Shown in pieces: positions 53,729 to 62,020 of a stretch of DNA of 64,000 bases. Source of the stretch: Burkholderiales bacterium (GTDB lineage: Bacteria > Pseudomonadota > Gammaproteobacteria > Burkholderiales > Burkholderiaceae_E); NCBI GenBank assembly GCA_029977705.1, contig JAPOKJ010000004.1, forward strand, positions 62,001-126,000, in the 5' to 3' direction. The notes under the pieces were generated by a model. It saw only the letters and a program-made list of their open reading frames with translations. It made no database searches and was not told where the DNA came from. Within the stretch, counting starts at the first letter, position 1, and every line of letters starts with the position of its first letter. The position numbers were made by a program, and so were the translations under genes.

Positions 53729-54571
53729 ATGAACGCCTCGCCCGCTTCGCCTGCCTTCAACCCCGCCAACGAGATCACGCCCAGCGCCGGGTTCCGCTAT
53801 CAGAGCCGCCAGATGGTGGTGGATGTGGCCGAGGAAGACCGTCAGCTGGCGCTGTGCCGCATCGATCCAGCGCTCTACCGAGGTGCGCTCGATCCTTCAG
53901 CCTTCATCAGCCTGGCGATTGCGGAAGGGGTGCGCAATGGCATCTCGTCCAATGGCGGCGTGAACATGGTGCAGACCCTGGTGCAGGCGCAGCCGGTGCT
54001 GCGGGACGAGACCCTGACGGTGAGCGGCGAAATCCTCGACGTGCAGCCCAGCCCGCGCGGCCGGGTCACCACCAGCGATACCCGCTACCACCGGCCCGAC
54101 GGCAGCCTGGGCATCCGCTCGCGCCGCACCTCGCTCAAGACCGATCCCACGGTGTATGCCGACCCTGCCCAGCGCGGTGCCGGTGCGCGCCCTGCACCGG
54201 TCATCGCCGATGTGTCGACACTCAAGTCCCTGGGCCATTTCACTCTGACACCCGAGGATGTGAAAGCCTACGGCCTGAAAACCACCAACCCGATCCATTT
54301 CGACGAAGACGCGGCCCGCCGCGCCGGCTACCGTGCACCGATCATTGGCGGCGGCCATGGCGTGCGCTTTCTGATGGCCGCCTTGTGGAAGCAGTACGCG
54401 CCCTGGGCAATCGAGGTCGACATCTATTTCCGCCGCCCCCTGTTCTGGGAAGATGGCTTCGACATCCTGGTGGATGACTCGGCCGACATCTGGCCGGCGA
54501 TGTGCCTGGCTCGCGAGGGCAAGGTGACGACCGAAATGAAAATCCGGTCCCTGCGCCTCAGGGCTTCCTGA
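53729..54571 (+). CDS. Double hot-dog hydratase (FAS1-DH/MaoC type)
   Basis: Protein of 280 aa with two hot-dog halves. The C-terminal half has the hydratase motif NPIHFDEDAARRAGYRAPII followed by GGGHGVRFL, and the N-terminal half is of the FAS1-like type. It is a fused counterpart of the split pair at 42655-43577. The ATG at 53729 follows GGAAACCCC without a clean ribosome-binding site. It probably hydrates an enoyl-CoA; substrate unknown. Confidence 0.8.
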   Translation: MNASPASPAFNPANEITPSAGFRYQSRQMVVDVAEEDRQLALCRIDPALYRGALDPSAFISLAIAEGVRNGISSNGGVNMVQTLVQAQPVLRDETLTVSGEILDVQPSPRGRVTTSDTRYHRPDGSLGIRSRRTSLKTDPTVYADPAQRGAGARPAPVIADVSTLKSLGHFTLTPEDVKAYGLKTTNPIHFDEDAARRAGYRAPIIGGGHGVRFLMAALWKQYAPWAIEVDIYFRRPLFWEDGFDILVDDSADIWPAMCLAREGKVTTEMKIRSLRLRAS

Positions 54572-54866
54572 GCAGGTTCAGCTTGCCCAGGGCCTTTTCC
54601 TCATCCCGGATGAGTGTCGCTACATAGCTGGCGGTCGCCGCCATCGTGGCCGGCCCGACCGTGCCTGCACCGCCGGCCTTGTTCTCGATGATGATGGGCT
54701 GGCCCAGTTGCCTTGAGGCGCCTTCCGCAATGGCACGCAAGGTGACGTCAGTAGGTCCGCCGGCAGACCAGGGGATGATCAGGTGGATGGGGCGGGTGGG
54801 GTAGTCCTGGGCCAGCGCTGCAGGTGCGCCCAAGCCGAGGCCCAAGGAGATTCCGGAATCAGCCCA
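54558..54866 (-). pseudogene. Bug/TctC receptor remnant with internal deletion
   Basis: A frame on the minus strand preserves the end of a signal peptide (GAPAALAQ), the receptor opening YPTRPIHLIIPWSAGGPTDV and IIENKAGGAGTVGPATMAAT. It then jumps directly to a C-terminal tail VATLIRDEEKALGKLNLLRK of the same family. About 200 internal residues are missing compared with intact Bug proteins. There is no start codon for the signal peptide, which butts against the sirtuin stop. The 3' end overlaps the hydratase gene by 14 bp. Clearly a decayed gene. Confidence 0.8.
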
Positions 54867-55620
54867 GGATCGCGGGCAGGATCTGGCCGATGGCGCCGGG
54901 CAGCAAGGCATCGGCCTCGTCGTCCATGCCGGTGGGCTGGTTGTTGATGATCACCACGCGTGCACCGGCGCGCTTGGCAACCGGCACGGCACCGGCCACC
55001 GGGAACACCTGCAGCGTGGAGCCGATCGCGATGAACAGGTCCGCTTCGGCCGCCACCTGCATGGCACGCTCGATCACCTCGGGCACCAGGGCTTGACCAA
55101 AAGAGATGGTGTCGCTCTTCTGGATACCGCCGCACTCGGGGCAGGCCGGATCGGCCTCGCCGGCCCGCACCCGGGCCAGCGCCTCCTCGATGGGCGCACG
55201 CCGTCCGCAGGACCAGCACATCACGCGGCGTACCGTGCCATGCACCTCGATCACCTTGTCCGGCGCATTGCCGGCCATCTGGTGCAGCTCGTCGATGTTC
55301 TGGGTGATCAGGGCATGCAGCTTGCCGCGCCTCTCGAGCGTCACCAGGGCCTGATGTCCGGCATTGGGTCGGGCCTGCCAGACGCTGTTGTTCAGGCGTG
55401 CCTGCCAGGCCGCCCGGCGTACCTCGGGATCGGCCAGGTAGTTCTGGATGGTGGACAGTTTTTCGGCGGCCGGGTTGCGCGTCCAGACGCCTTGCGGACC
55501 ACGGAAATCAGGAATGCCGGAATCGGTGGAGATGCCGGCGCCGGTGAGCACGACGATGCGCCGGGCCTGATCGACCCAGGCGCGCACCTGTTCGATGGCG
55601 GGATTTGAATCGGCAGACAT
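54859..55620 (-). CDS. Sir2 family NAD-dependent protein deacylase
   Basis: Sirtuin of 253 aa. The NAD site is LTGAGISTDSGIPDFRGPQG, then TQNIDELHQMAG, catalytic His in EVHGT, and the zinc module CWSC - CPEC (about residues 134-165). The final GSTLQVFPVAG and IINNQPTG are typical. It removes acyl groups from lysines, with acetyl as the usual one. It overlaps the remnant Bug gene at its 3' end and is 14 bp behind an enoyl-CoA hydratase gene. Confidence 0.93.
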   Translation of the reverse strand: MSADSNPAIEQVRAWVDQARRIVVLTGAGISTDSGIPDFRGPQGVWTRNPAAEKLSTIQNYLADPEVRRAAWQARLNNSVWQARPNAGHQALVTLERRGKLHALITQNIDELHQMAGNAPDKVIEVHGTVRRVMCWSCGRRAPIEEALARVRAGEADPACPECGGIQKSDTISFGQALVPEVIERAMQVAAEADLFIAIGSTLQVFPVAGAVPVAKRAGARVVIINNQPTGMDDEADALLPGAIGQILPAILG

Positions 55621-55634
55621 GGGGACAAAGCCTG

Positions 55635-56447
55635 TCAGGTGCGCCGGGGAATGCCCAGCGCCTCGTAGGAATCAGCCCCGTCATCGTAGCGAGCCTGCGC
55701 CGCGGCCATGAGGCGGGTGGCATCGCCGCGCCGTGCGAGATTCAGGAAGATCTGGTTCTCGTTGCGGCGCGCCGCTTCGAGCGTCTGGTCGCGTCCCTCG
55801 ACAAAGCTGCGCTTGCAGGCCGCCAGCGACCATGCAGGCCAGCCAGCGATATGGCTCGCCCAGGCAATCGCCTCCTCGCGCAGGCGATCATCGGGCACCA
55901 CCTTGTTGATGGCGCCCATCGCCAGCGCCTCGCGCGCGGTGATCGGCCGTCCATCGAGAATCATCTCCAGGCAGCGCGTCGGACCGATCAGACGGGCCAG
56001 CCGCGTGGTGCCACCAGCACCAGGAATGATGCCCAGTGCCACCTCGGGCTGACCGTAAGTGGCGGACTCGGCGGCAATGCGCAGATCACAGCCCCAGGAC
56101 AGCTCGGCACCGCCGCCCCAGGCCTGGCCGTTGTTGGCCGCGATCACGATCATCGGTGAGGTCTCGATGACATCGAAGATCGCGCGCTGCGGAAAGCGCT
56201 GGCTCTGCGGCCGGCCTTCGGCGGGCTCCTGGGTGTCGATGATCCACTTCAGGGACCAGTGCGCCAGGAAGTAGCCGGGCCGGTCCGAGGCCAGGACCAC
56301 CACCTTGCACCTGGCCTGGGCCGCCGCCTGCAAGGCCTCGAGGATCTTGCCGGCCAGGGCCATGTCGCCAAAGTTTCTGGGCGGATTGTCAAAGACGATC
56401 AGGCCGACACCGTCGGCAGGATGGGTCAGGGTCGCGCTTGCACTCAT
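55635..56447 (-). CDS. Enoyl-CoA hydratase/isomerase family protein
   Basis: Crotonase-fold enzyme of 270 aa. The first oxyanion segment is atypical (SDRPGYFLAHWSLKWI instead of the common AFSAGAD). The second is ANNGQAWGGGAELSWGCDLR, and LARLIGPTRCLEMILDGRPI follows. The missing classical first loop means that the reaction may differ from plain hydration. It is co-directional with the sirtuin and divergent from an epoxide-hydrolase-like gene. Confidence 0.85.
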   Translation of the reverse strand: MSASATLTHPADGVGLIVFDNPPRNFGDMALAGKILEALQAAAQARCKVVVLASDRPGYFLAHWSLKWIIDTQEPAEGRPQSQRFPQRAIFDVIETSPMIVIAANNGQAWGGGAELSWGCDLRIAAESATYGQPEVALGIIPGAGGTTRLARLIGPTRCLEMILDGRPITAREALAMGAINKVVPDDRLREEAIAWASHIAGWPAWSLAACKRSFVEGRDQTLEAARRNENQIFLNLARRGDATRLMAAAQARYDDGADSYEALGIPRRT

Positions 56448-56599
56448 GGTTCAGGCCTGCTTCAGGAAGGGGATGGGGGCACGGAATTCACATCCATGGT
56501 AGCGCCATCGGTGCAGGCTGTCCCGTCCTGAACCGCATCGCTACGCGCCTCGCGATATCGGGATACAGTCAGCGCCATCTCCTTGCCTTCCCGGCGGCC

Positions 56600-57613
56600 A
56601 TGTCCTTTCCGATCGTTCAAGGTCACACCGAAACTGCACGCCACCGCAGCGCCTGGCTGGCCTGCGGCGACCCCTCAGCCCCCTTGGTGATCCTGGTCCA
56701 TGGCTGGCCAGAGCGTGCCATCAGCTGGCGTCATGCCCTGCGTTTTCTGGCAGCGCAAGGCTATTACGCGGTGGCGCCCGACATGCGCGGCTACGGTGGC
56801 TCCTCCTGCTACGCGCGGCATCAGGACTATGCGGTCGAGGAAGCCGTGCTCGACATGCTGGAGCTGCTCGCCGATCTGGGCCGTGAGCGCGCCATCTGGA
56901 TCGGACATGACTGGGGCTCGCCCGTGGTGTGGGCTTTGGCCAGCCATCATCCCGACAAATGCCAGGCGGTGGCCAGCCTGTGCGTCCCCTACCAGCCGGG
57001 TGGCTTCACACTGGACAGCCTGGTGCCGCTGGTCGATCGCAAGATCTACCCGGCCGACACCTTTCCTGCCGGCCAGTGGGAGTACTTCCTGTACTACCGC
57101 GAACACTTCGCCAGTGCCCAGGCCTGTCTCGAGGCCGACATTCCCGCCACGGTGAAGGCCCTGTTCCGCAGCGGCAAGCCCGAGTCGATCGGCAAGCCCG
57201 CGGTGCTGGCCTATACCCGTCAGCACGGGGGCTGGTTCGGCGGCGCGGCCAAGGCACCTGCCCTGCCGATGGACCCGCGCGTTCTCGACGATGAAAGCCT
57301 TGCGGTGTATGTCGAAGGCCTGCGGCGCAATGGCTTTTTCGGACCGGGCTCCTGGTACATGAATGATGAACGCAATGGCGCATTTGCCCGGCGCGCACCC
57401 GAGGGTCGACGCCTGCACCTGCCGGTGCTGTTCCTGCATGGCCGCCATGACAGCACCTGCGAGACGGTGCAATCGCAGCTGGCGGCACCGATGCGTGCGC
57501 ACTGCGCGCAACTGACCGAGGTCATCATCGACAGCGGGCACTGGATGGCCCAGGAAAATCCTCAGGCGGTCCATGCCGCGCTCGCAGCCTGGCTGCCTCA
57601 CCTGCCTCAATAG
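56600..57613 (+). CDS. Epoxide hydrolase-like alpha/beta hydrolase
   Basis: Hydrolase of 337 aa with the epoxide-hydrolase fold. The oxyanion motif is VHGWPE, nucleophile Asp104 in IGHDWGS, and the C-terminal His314 in DSGHWMAQENP. Two tyrosines of the cap domain (EYFLYYREHF region and WYMNDERN) fit epoxide opening. The start at 56600 lacks a clear ribosome-binding site. It lies 8 bp before a luciferase-like oxidoreductase gene. Confidence 0.87.
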   Translation: MSFPIVQGHTETARHRSAWLACGDPSAPLVILVHGWPERAISWRHALRFLAAQGYYAVAPDMRGYGGSSCYARHQDYAVEEAVLDMLELLADLGRERAIWIGHDWGSPVVWALASHHPDKCQAVASLCVPYQPGGFTLDSLVPLVDRKIYPADTFPAGQWEYFLYYREHFASAQACLEADIPATVKALFRSGKPESIGKPAVLAYTRQHGGWFGGAAKAPALPMDPRVLDDESLAVYVEGLRRNGFFGPGSWYMNDERNGAFARRAPEGRRLHLPVLFLHGRHDSTCETVQSQLAAPMRAHCAQLTEVIIDSGHWMAQENPQAVHAALAAWLPHLPQ

Positions 57614-57621
57614 GATCACCC

Positions 57622-58635
57622 ATGAAAATCGGCGTATTCGATCACCTGGACGGCGGACACAATGCCCTGGCGGACTACTACGAGGACCGGCTTCGCCTGA
57701 TCGAGGCCTATGACCGGCACGGCTTTTACTGCTATCACGTGGCCGAGCATCACGCCACGCCGCTGGGCTACGCCCCTTCGCCCTCGGTCTTTCTGTCGGC
57801 AGTGGGCCAGCGCACCCGGCACATCCGATTCGGTTCGCTGGTCTACATCCTGCCGCTCTATCACCCACTGCGGCTGGCCGAGGAAATCTGCATGCTCGAC
57901 CAGATGAGCCGGGGACGCTTCCAGGTCGGCGTGGGGCGGGGCATATCGCCGATCGAACTGGGCTATTTTGCCGCCGACGTGCCGCGCACCCAGGCCCTGT
58001 ACATGGAAAGCTTCCAGGTGCTGCTCAAGGCCCTGACCCAGGAGCGGGTGAGCCACGAGGGCGAGCACCTCCAGTTCCACGACGTACCCATGGTGCTGCG
58101 GCCCTACCAGCAGCCGCACCCGCCCCTGTGGTACGGCGTGGGCGCGCTCGATGGGGTCGACTGGTGTGTGTCGCAGGGGGTGAATGCCGTCATCAATGGC
58201 CCCTTCGAGCGGATCCGCCAGATGAGCGACCGCTTCCGCGAACTGTGGGCGCAAAAAGGCGTGCCCGAAGACCGGCAGCAGCTGATGGGTACCGCAAGGC
58301 ATATCGTCATCGCCGGCAGCGACGCCGAGGCGATCGCCATTGCCGAGCGCGGGTACCTGCTCTGGCTCGAGCGCTTCATCAAGCTGTGGAAGGCGCACGG
58401 CATGAGTCCGCCTTTCGGTGCCATGCCGGCCGACTTCAAGACGGCCCTGGGACAGGTGGTGGTGGCCGGCAGCGCCGCCACAGTGCGCGAAACCTTGCTC
58501 GACCATCTGCAACGCACCGGCGTCAACTATCTGATGGGACGCTTTGCCTTCGGCGACCTGACCCTCGCCGAATCCACGGAATCGGTGGAACGGTTCGCCG
58601 CAGAGGTCATGCCGGCGTTGCTGGCGCGACCGTGA
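57622..58635 (+). CDS. LLM class flavin-dependent oxidoreductase
   Basis: Bacterial-luciferase-like TIM-barrel protein of 337 aa. The start MKIGVFDHLDGGHNALADYY, the segments YHVAEHHATPLGYAPSPSVF and DQMSRGRFQVGVGRGISP, and the C-terminal HLQRTGVNYLMGRFAFG are family marks. It uses reduced FMN or F420 to oxidise an organic substrate. A short AGGATC precedes the start. It is co-transcribed with the epoxide hydrolase-like gene; substrate unknown. Confidence 0.9.
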   Translation: MKIGVFDHLDGGHNALADYYEDRLRLIEAYDRHGFYCYHVAEHHATPLGYAPSPSVFLSAVGQRTRHIRFGSLVYILPLYHPLRLAEEICMLDQMSRGRFQVGVGRGISPIELGYFAADVPRTQALYMESFQVLLKALTQERVSHEGEHLQFHDVPMVLRPYQQPHPPLWYGVGALDGVDWCVSQGVNAVINGPFERIRQMSDRFRELWAQKGVPEDRQQLMGTARHIVIAGSDAEAIAIAERGYLLWLERFIKLWKAHGMSPPFGAMPADFKTALGQVVVAGSAATVRETLLDHLQRTGVNYLMGRFAFGDLTLAESTESVERFAAEVMPALLARP

Positions 58636-58677
58636 TACGCTGACCGCCTCTTTCAACCCGACCGGCCTGGACCTGCC

Positions 58678-59355
58678 ATGAGCACCCCGATCAAGATCGA
58701 CTTTGTTTCCGATGTGGCCTGCCCCTGGTGCGCCATCGGCCTGGGCGCCCTTGAAAAAGCCATCGAGAATGTCGGGGGCGAGATCGAAGCCGACATCCAC
58801 TTCCAGCCTTTCCAGCTCAATCCCGACATGCCGCCGGAAGGCCAGGACATCACCGAGCACCTGACCATGAAGTACGGCTCCACCGCCGAGCAGCAGTCGC
58901 AGGCCTACGAGATGATCCGTCAGCGCGGCGCCGAGGTGGGCTTCGAATTCCGGCAGGGTGGCCGTCGTCGCACCTGGAACACCTTCGATTGCCATCGGCT
59001 GCTGCACTGGGCCGGTGAACTGGGCAACGACGCCCATGGCCACAGCATTCAAGGCCAGATGAAGAAGGAAATGCTCAAGAGCTATTTCACCGAGGGCCGC
59101 AACCCGGCGGCGCGCGACGAGCTGCTCGCCATCGTCGAGCGCCTCGGCCTGGATGCAGGCCGTGCCGCCGCCATCCTGGACAGCGACGAGTACAGCGACC
59201 AGGTGCGGGCCCGTCAGCGCTTTTATGCCGCCAATGACATCCACGCCGTGCCGGCCATCATCATCAACGAGCGTTACCTGATCTCGGGCGGGCAGCCGGT
59301 CGAGGTCTTCGAGCGGGCGCTGCGCAAGATCGCATCCCAGACCGAACAGGCCTGA
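58678..59355 (+). CDS. DsbA family (FrnE-like) oxidoreductase
   Basis: Thioredoxin-fold protein of 225 aa with the CxxC motif Cys15-Pro-Trp-Cys18 in VACPWCAIG and the cis-Pro region VPAIIINERYLISGGQPVEV. No signal peptide is present, so it is cytoplasmic, as FrnE-type proteins are. It acts as a thiol oxidoreductase; FrnE-like proteins link to polyketide or stress functions in other bacteria. It is 42 bp behind the luciferase-like gene. Confidence 0.9.
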   Translation: MSTPIKIDFVSDVACPWCAIGLGALEKAIENVGGEIEADIHFQPFQLNPDMPPEGQDITEHLTMKYGSTAEQQSQAYEMIRQRGAEVGFEFRQGGRRRTWNTFDCHRLLHWAGELGNDAHGHSIQGQMKKEMLKSYFTEGRNPAARDELLAIVERLGLDAGRAAAILDSDEYSDQVRARQRFYAANDIHAVPAIIINERYLISGGQPVEVFERALRKIASQTEQA

Positions 59356-59428
59356 CCCACACGCTCGGGCATCAAACTCTCACCCCACCGGGCGCGAGCC
59401 CATCGATAACCCCCTGGAGACCCACCCC

Positions 59429-59812
59429 ATGTTCAGTCACGTGATGCTCGGCGTCAACGATCTCGAGAAATCCAAGAAGTTCTATGACGCGATGCTGGGC
59501 GCCATCGGCATCCCCGCAGGCGTGGCCAACAAGAACCGCTACTTCTATCGCAGCCCGACCGGCAACTTCGCGATCACGACACCGATCAATGGTCAGCCCG
59601 CCACGCACGGCAATGGCAGCACCCTGGGCTTTGCGGTCAGCTCGCCGGAGCAGGCCGATGCCTTCCACGCAGCGGGCTGCGCCAATGGCGGCGTGACCTG
59701 TGAAGATCCCCCGGGCTGGCGCGAAGGCCCGGCTGGCAAGATCTACCTGGCCTACCTGCGCGATCCGGACGGCAACAAGCTGTGCGCGCTGCATCGCCCT
59801 CCGAAGGTCTGA
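59429..59812 (+). CDS. VOC family (glyoxalase-like) protein
   Basis: Small metal-binding fold of 127 aa: FSHVMLGVNDLEKSKKFYDA opening (metal His), then FAVSSPEQADAFHAAGCANG, and a Glu/His-containing end YLAYLRDPDGNKLCALH. The family includes glyoxalase I, dioxygenases and resistance proteins; nothing specific can be assigned. The start has CTGGAG upstream. Only DsbA-like gene and a convergent Bug gene are near. Confidence 0.85.
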   Translation: MFSHVMLGVNDLEKSKKFYDAMLGAIGIPAGVANKNRYFYRSPTGNFAITTPINGQPATHGNGSTLGFAVSSPEQADAFHAAGCANGGVTCEDPPGWREGPAGKIYLAYLRDPDGNKLCALHRPPKV

Positions 59813-59842
59813 TACTGCAGGCGGGCGCAGCCTGCGCCCGCC

Positions 59843-60820
59843 CTACTCTGCCTTCAGGCCCAGCCGCTTGATCACCGGCACCCAGCGCTCGGTCTCATTC
59901 CGGATGAGGTTGCCAAATACCTCGGGCGGGCCACCCACCACCGGCACATGCATGCGATCAAAGGCCGCCTTGACCTCGGGCAGGCGTGCCGCCTGATTGA
60001 AGACCGCATTGAGCTTCTTCACGATGGCATCGGGCGTCGAGGCCGGCACCAGGAAGCCTGAATAAGCCACCGCCTCGGCCGCCGGAAACCCCAGTTCGCG
60101 GAAGGTAGGGACATTCTCGAAGCCGGGCAGGCGTGTCGGATTGGTCACTGCGACCGGACGCAGGTGTCCGCCCTGCACAGCAGCGGTCGTGGTGCCCACC
60201 GGATCGATGATCACCCCGACCTGGCCCGCGATCACATCCTGGATGGCGGGGGCGCTGCCGCGATACGCGATATGCACGAACTTCGTGCCGTATTCGACAT
60301 TGAACATCAGCCCGGACAGGTGCCCGACGGTACCGATACCCGGCGAGGCATAAGGGGTATCGCGCTGGCGTGCCGCGGCCAGCACCTCGGCCAGGGTCTT
60401 GTAGGGTTGCTTGGTGCTCACCGACATCACGAAGCCCTGTCCCGAGACCTGCATCACCGGCCGCAAGTCCTTGAGGACATCGTAGGGAAGCCGGGGCATC
60501 AGCCCCGGATTAGTGGACATCGGCAGGCTGCCCATCAGGATCGTGTAGCCATCACCCTTGGCCTTCGCAACGGCATCGGTGCCGATCACCGAGCCACCAC
60601 CGGGCTTGTTGTCCACCACCACCGACTGGCCCAGCAGATCGCCAGCGGCCTTGCCCAGGGTGCGGGCATAGGCATCAGACACACCGCCGGCCGCAGAAGG
60701 CACCACGATGCGCAAGGGCCGGTTCGGGAAATCGGACACCTGGGCGGCACCGGTTCGCGGCAAAAGCAGGGGCGCCAGGCCCGCTACCAGCATGTTCCTG
60801 CGTGGCAGGTCATGGTTCAT
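59843..60820 (-). CDS. Bug/TctC family tripartite tricarboxylate receptor
   Basis: Receptor of 325 aa. The signal peptide MNHDLPRRNMLVAGLAPLLL has two adjacent arginines before a hydrophobic run, possibly a twin-arginine signal, cleaved near AAQ. Family segments are FPNRPLRIVVPSAAGGVSDA, VVDNKPGGGSVIGTDAVAKA and VHIAYRGSAPAIQDVIAGQV. No TctA/B genes are close. The stop is 30 bp from the convergent VOC gene. Confidence 0.9.
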   Translation of the reverse strand: MNHDLPRRNMLVAGLAPLLLPRTGAAQVSDFPNRPLRIVVPSAAGGVSDAYARTLGKAAGDLLGQSVVVDNKPGGGSVIGTDAVAKAKGDGYTILMGSLPMSTNPGLMPRLPYDVLKDLRPVMQVSGQGFVMSVSTKQPYKTLAEVLAAARQRDTPYASPGIGTVGHLSGLMFNVEYGTKFVHIAYRGSAPAIQDVIAGQVGVIIDPVGTTTAAVQGGHLRPVAVTNPTRLPGFENVPTFRELGFPAAEAVAYSGFLVPASTPDAIVKKLNAVFNQAARLPEVKAAFDRMHVPVVGGPPEVFGNLIRNETERWVPVIKRLGLKAE

Positions 60821-60863
60821 CCATCACTCCTTGGGGATCATCGGACCCCGTCATTCAAAGGAC

Positions 60864-61046
60864 TCAACGCCAGTCATCCACCGAAGCAGTCTTCAGGTGA
60901 CCGAAATCAGTGGCAAACCAGTAGGCATTCTTCTCCCCGCCCACCACCACCACCGAGATGGCCTTGGGGTCGGCAAAGCGCGGAATCATTGCATCGGGCG
61001 GCTGGCGATGGAACCTCTCCGGGTCTGCACAAACGATCCCCACCAT
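60864..61046 (-). pseudogene. Orphan 60-codon frame, probable gene remnant
   Basis: A frame with codon use typical of the region reads MVGIVCADPERFHRQPPDAM, then PRFADPKAISVVVVGGEKNA and YWFATDFGHLKTASVDDWR before its stop. It lies 43 bp before the Bug start on the same strand. The beta-strand-like VVVVGG and the tidy C-terminus look like the end of a real protein, but there is no ribosome-binding site or plausible N-terminal domain, so a 3' remnant of a lost operon partner is likelier than a complete gene. Family not recognised. The rest of the 314-bp gap 60821-61134 holds the cysQ promoter and nothing else seen. Confidence 0.4.
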
Positions 61047-61118
61047 GGTAGCGGCGAAGCGGCCGTCGCGAGCGTCAGCCTGCCGAAAAAGGAAGGCGTA
61101 TGCAAATGCATGGGGGGT

Positions 61119-61127
61119 TGCTAGACT
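61119..61127 (+). promoter_or_regulatory. Extended -10 promoter directly before cysQ (predicted leaderless)
   Basis: TGCTAGACT (61119-61127) is an extended -10 element (TGn followed by TAGACT). The hexamer ends 7 bp before ATG 61135, which predicts transcription start at or next to the start codon. No ribosome-binding site lies in between. The same hexamer and the same 7-bp distance occur before the ABC exporter ATG at 29079. Confidence 0.5.
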
Positions 61128-61134
61128 TGCCGCG

Positions 61135-61971
61135 ATGCAAACGATCCCGGATCCGTCTGAACTGCTCGAAGCTGTGTGCACGATCGCCTGGCGTGCCGGC
61201 GAGTCGATCATGACCATCTACCGGCGCATGAAGAACGGTGATTTCGGCCTTCAGGGGCTGCCCGTCGCCCTCAAGGACGACGACAGCCCTCTGACGCAAG
61301 CCGACCAGGCTGCGCATCAAGTCATCGCTCAGGAATTGCGCACCCTGGATCCGGCCATTGCCGTCGTGTCTGAAGAGGATCCCGCTTCTCACGCGCTGCG
61401 TTCGCCACAGGGGACATTCTGGCTGGTGGACCCGCTTGACGGTACCAAGGAGTTTGTTGCCGGCAGCGATGAGTTCACTGTCAACATCGCCCTGGTTCGC
61501 GACGGCATCTCGGTGATGGGTGTGGTTTGCGCACCGGCCCTGGGGGAACTGTATGCAGGTGTGATCGGTCAGGGTGCATTCCGGATCCGGAATTCGCTCA
61601 AGAGCCCCGTCCATGCCAGCGCAAGCCTTGCTGCAGGGGAAGCGGTCCGAGTCCTGGCCAGCAAGCGCCACATGAATGAAGCCACCCGGGGTTTCATCGA
61701 ACGCCTGGGTGAGCATCGCTTGATCCAGGCGGGCAGCTCGCTGAAGTTCTGCCGCATCGCGGAAGGCGCAGCGGATGTCTACCCGAGGATGGGACCCACC
61801 TGCGAGTGGGATACCGCCGCTGCCCAGGCCGTCGTCGAAGCGGCTGGCGGCCATGTCACTCGCCTCGATGGAACCCGCCTCACCTACGGCAAACCTTCCG
61901 TGCTGAACCCCGATTTCGTGGTGAGCAACCTGCCCTTGCACCGCCTTCCGGGATACCGCCCCGGCACCTGA
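61135..61971 (+). CDS. cysQ: 3'(2'),5'-bisphosphate nucleotidase CysQ
   Basis: Lithium-sensitive phosphatase of 278 aa in the inositol monophosphatase superfamily. Metal sites are VVSEED, then VDPLDGTKEF and the C-terminal CEWDTAAAQAVVEAAGG. It hydrolyses adenosine 3',5'-bisphosphate, a by-product of sulfate assimilation and of acyl-carrier-protein charging. The start at 61135 is set by the family N-terminus and a -10 element 7 bp before it. No sulfate genes are near; it sits alone between two Bug genes. Base composition looks slightly less GC-rich than in neighbours. Confidence 0.92.
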   Translation: MQTIPDPSELLEAVCTIAWRAGESIMTIYRRMKNGDFGLQGLPVALKDDDSPLTQADQAAHQVIAQELRTLDPAIAVVSEEDPASHALRSPQGTFWLVDPLDGTKEFVAGSDEFTVNIALVRDGISVMGVVCAPALGELYAGVIGQGAFRIRNSLKSPVHASASLAAGEAVRVLASKRHMNEATRGFIERLGEHRLIQAGSSLKFCRIAEGAADVYPRMGPTCEWDTAAAQAVVEAAGGHVTRLDGTRLTYGKPSVLNPDFVVSNLPLHRLPGYRPGT

Positions 61972-62020
61972 ACAGCCGGCACCCGATGCACCGGAAGGCT
62001 CGCCGCGGGACTGGCCAGGC

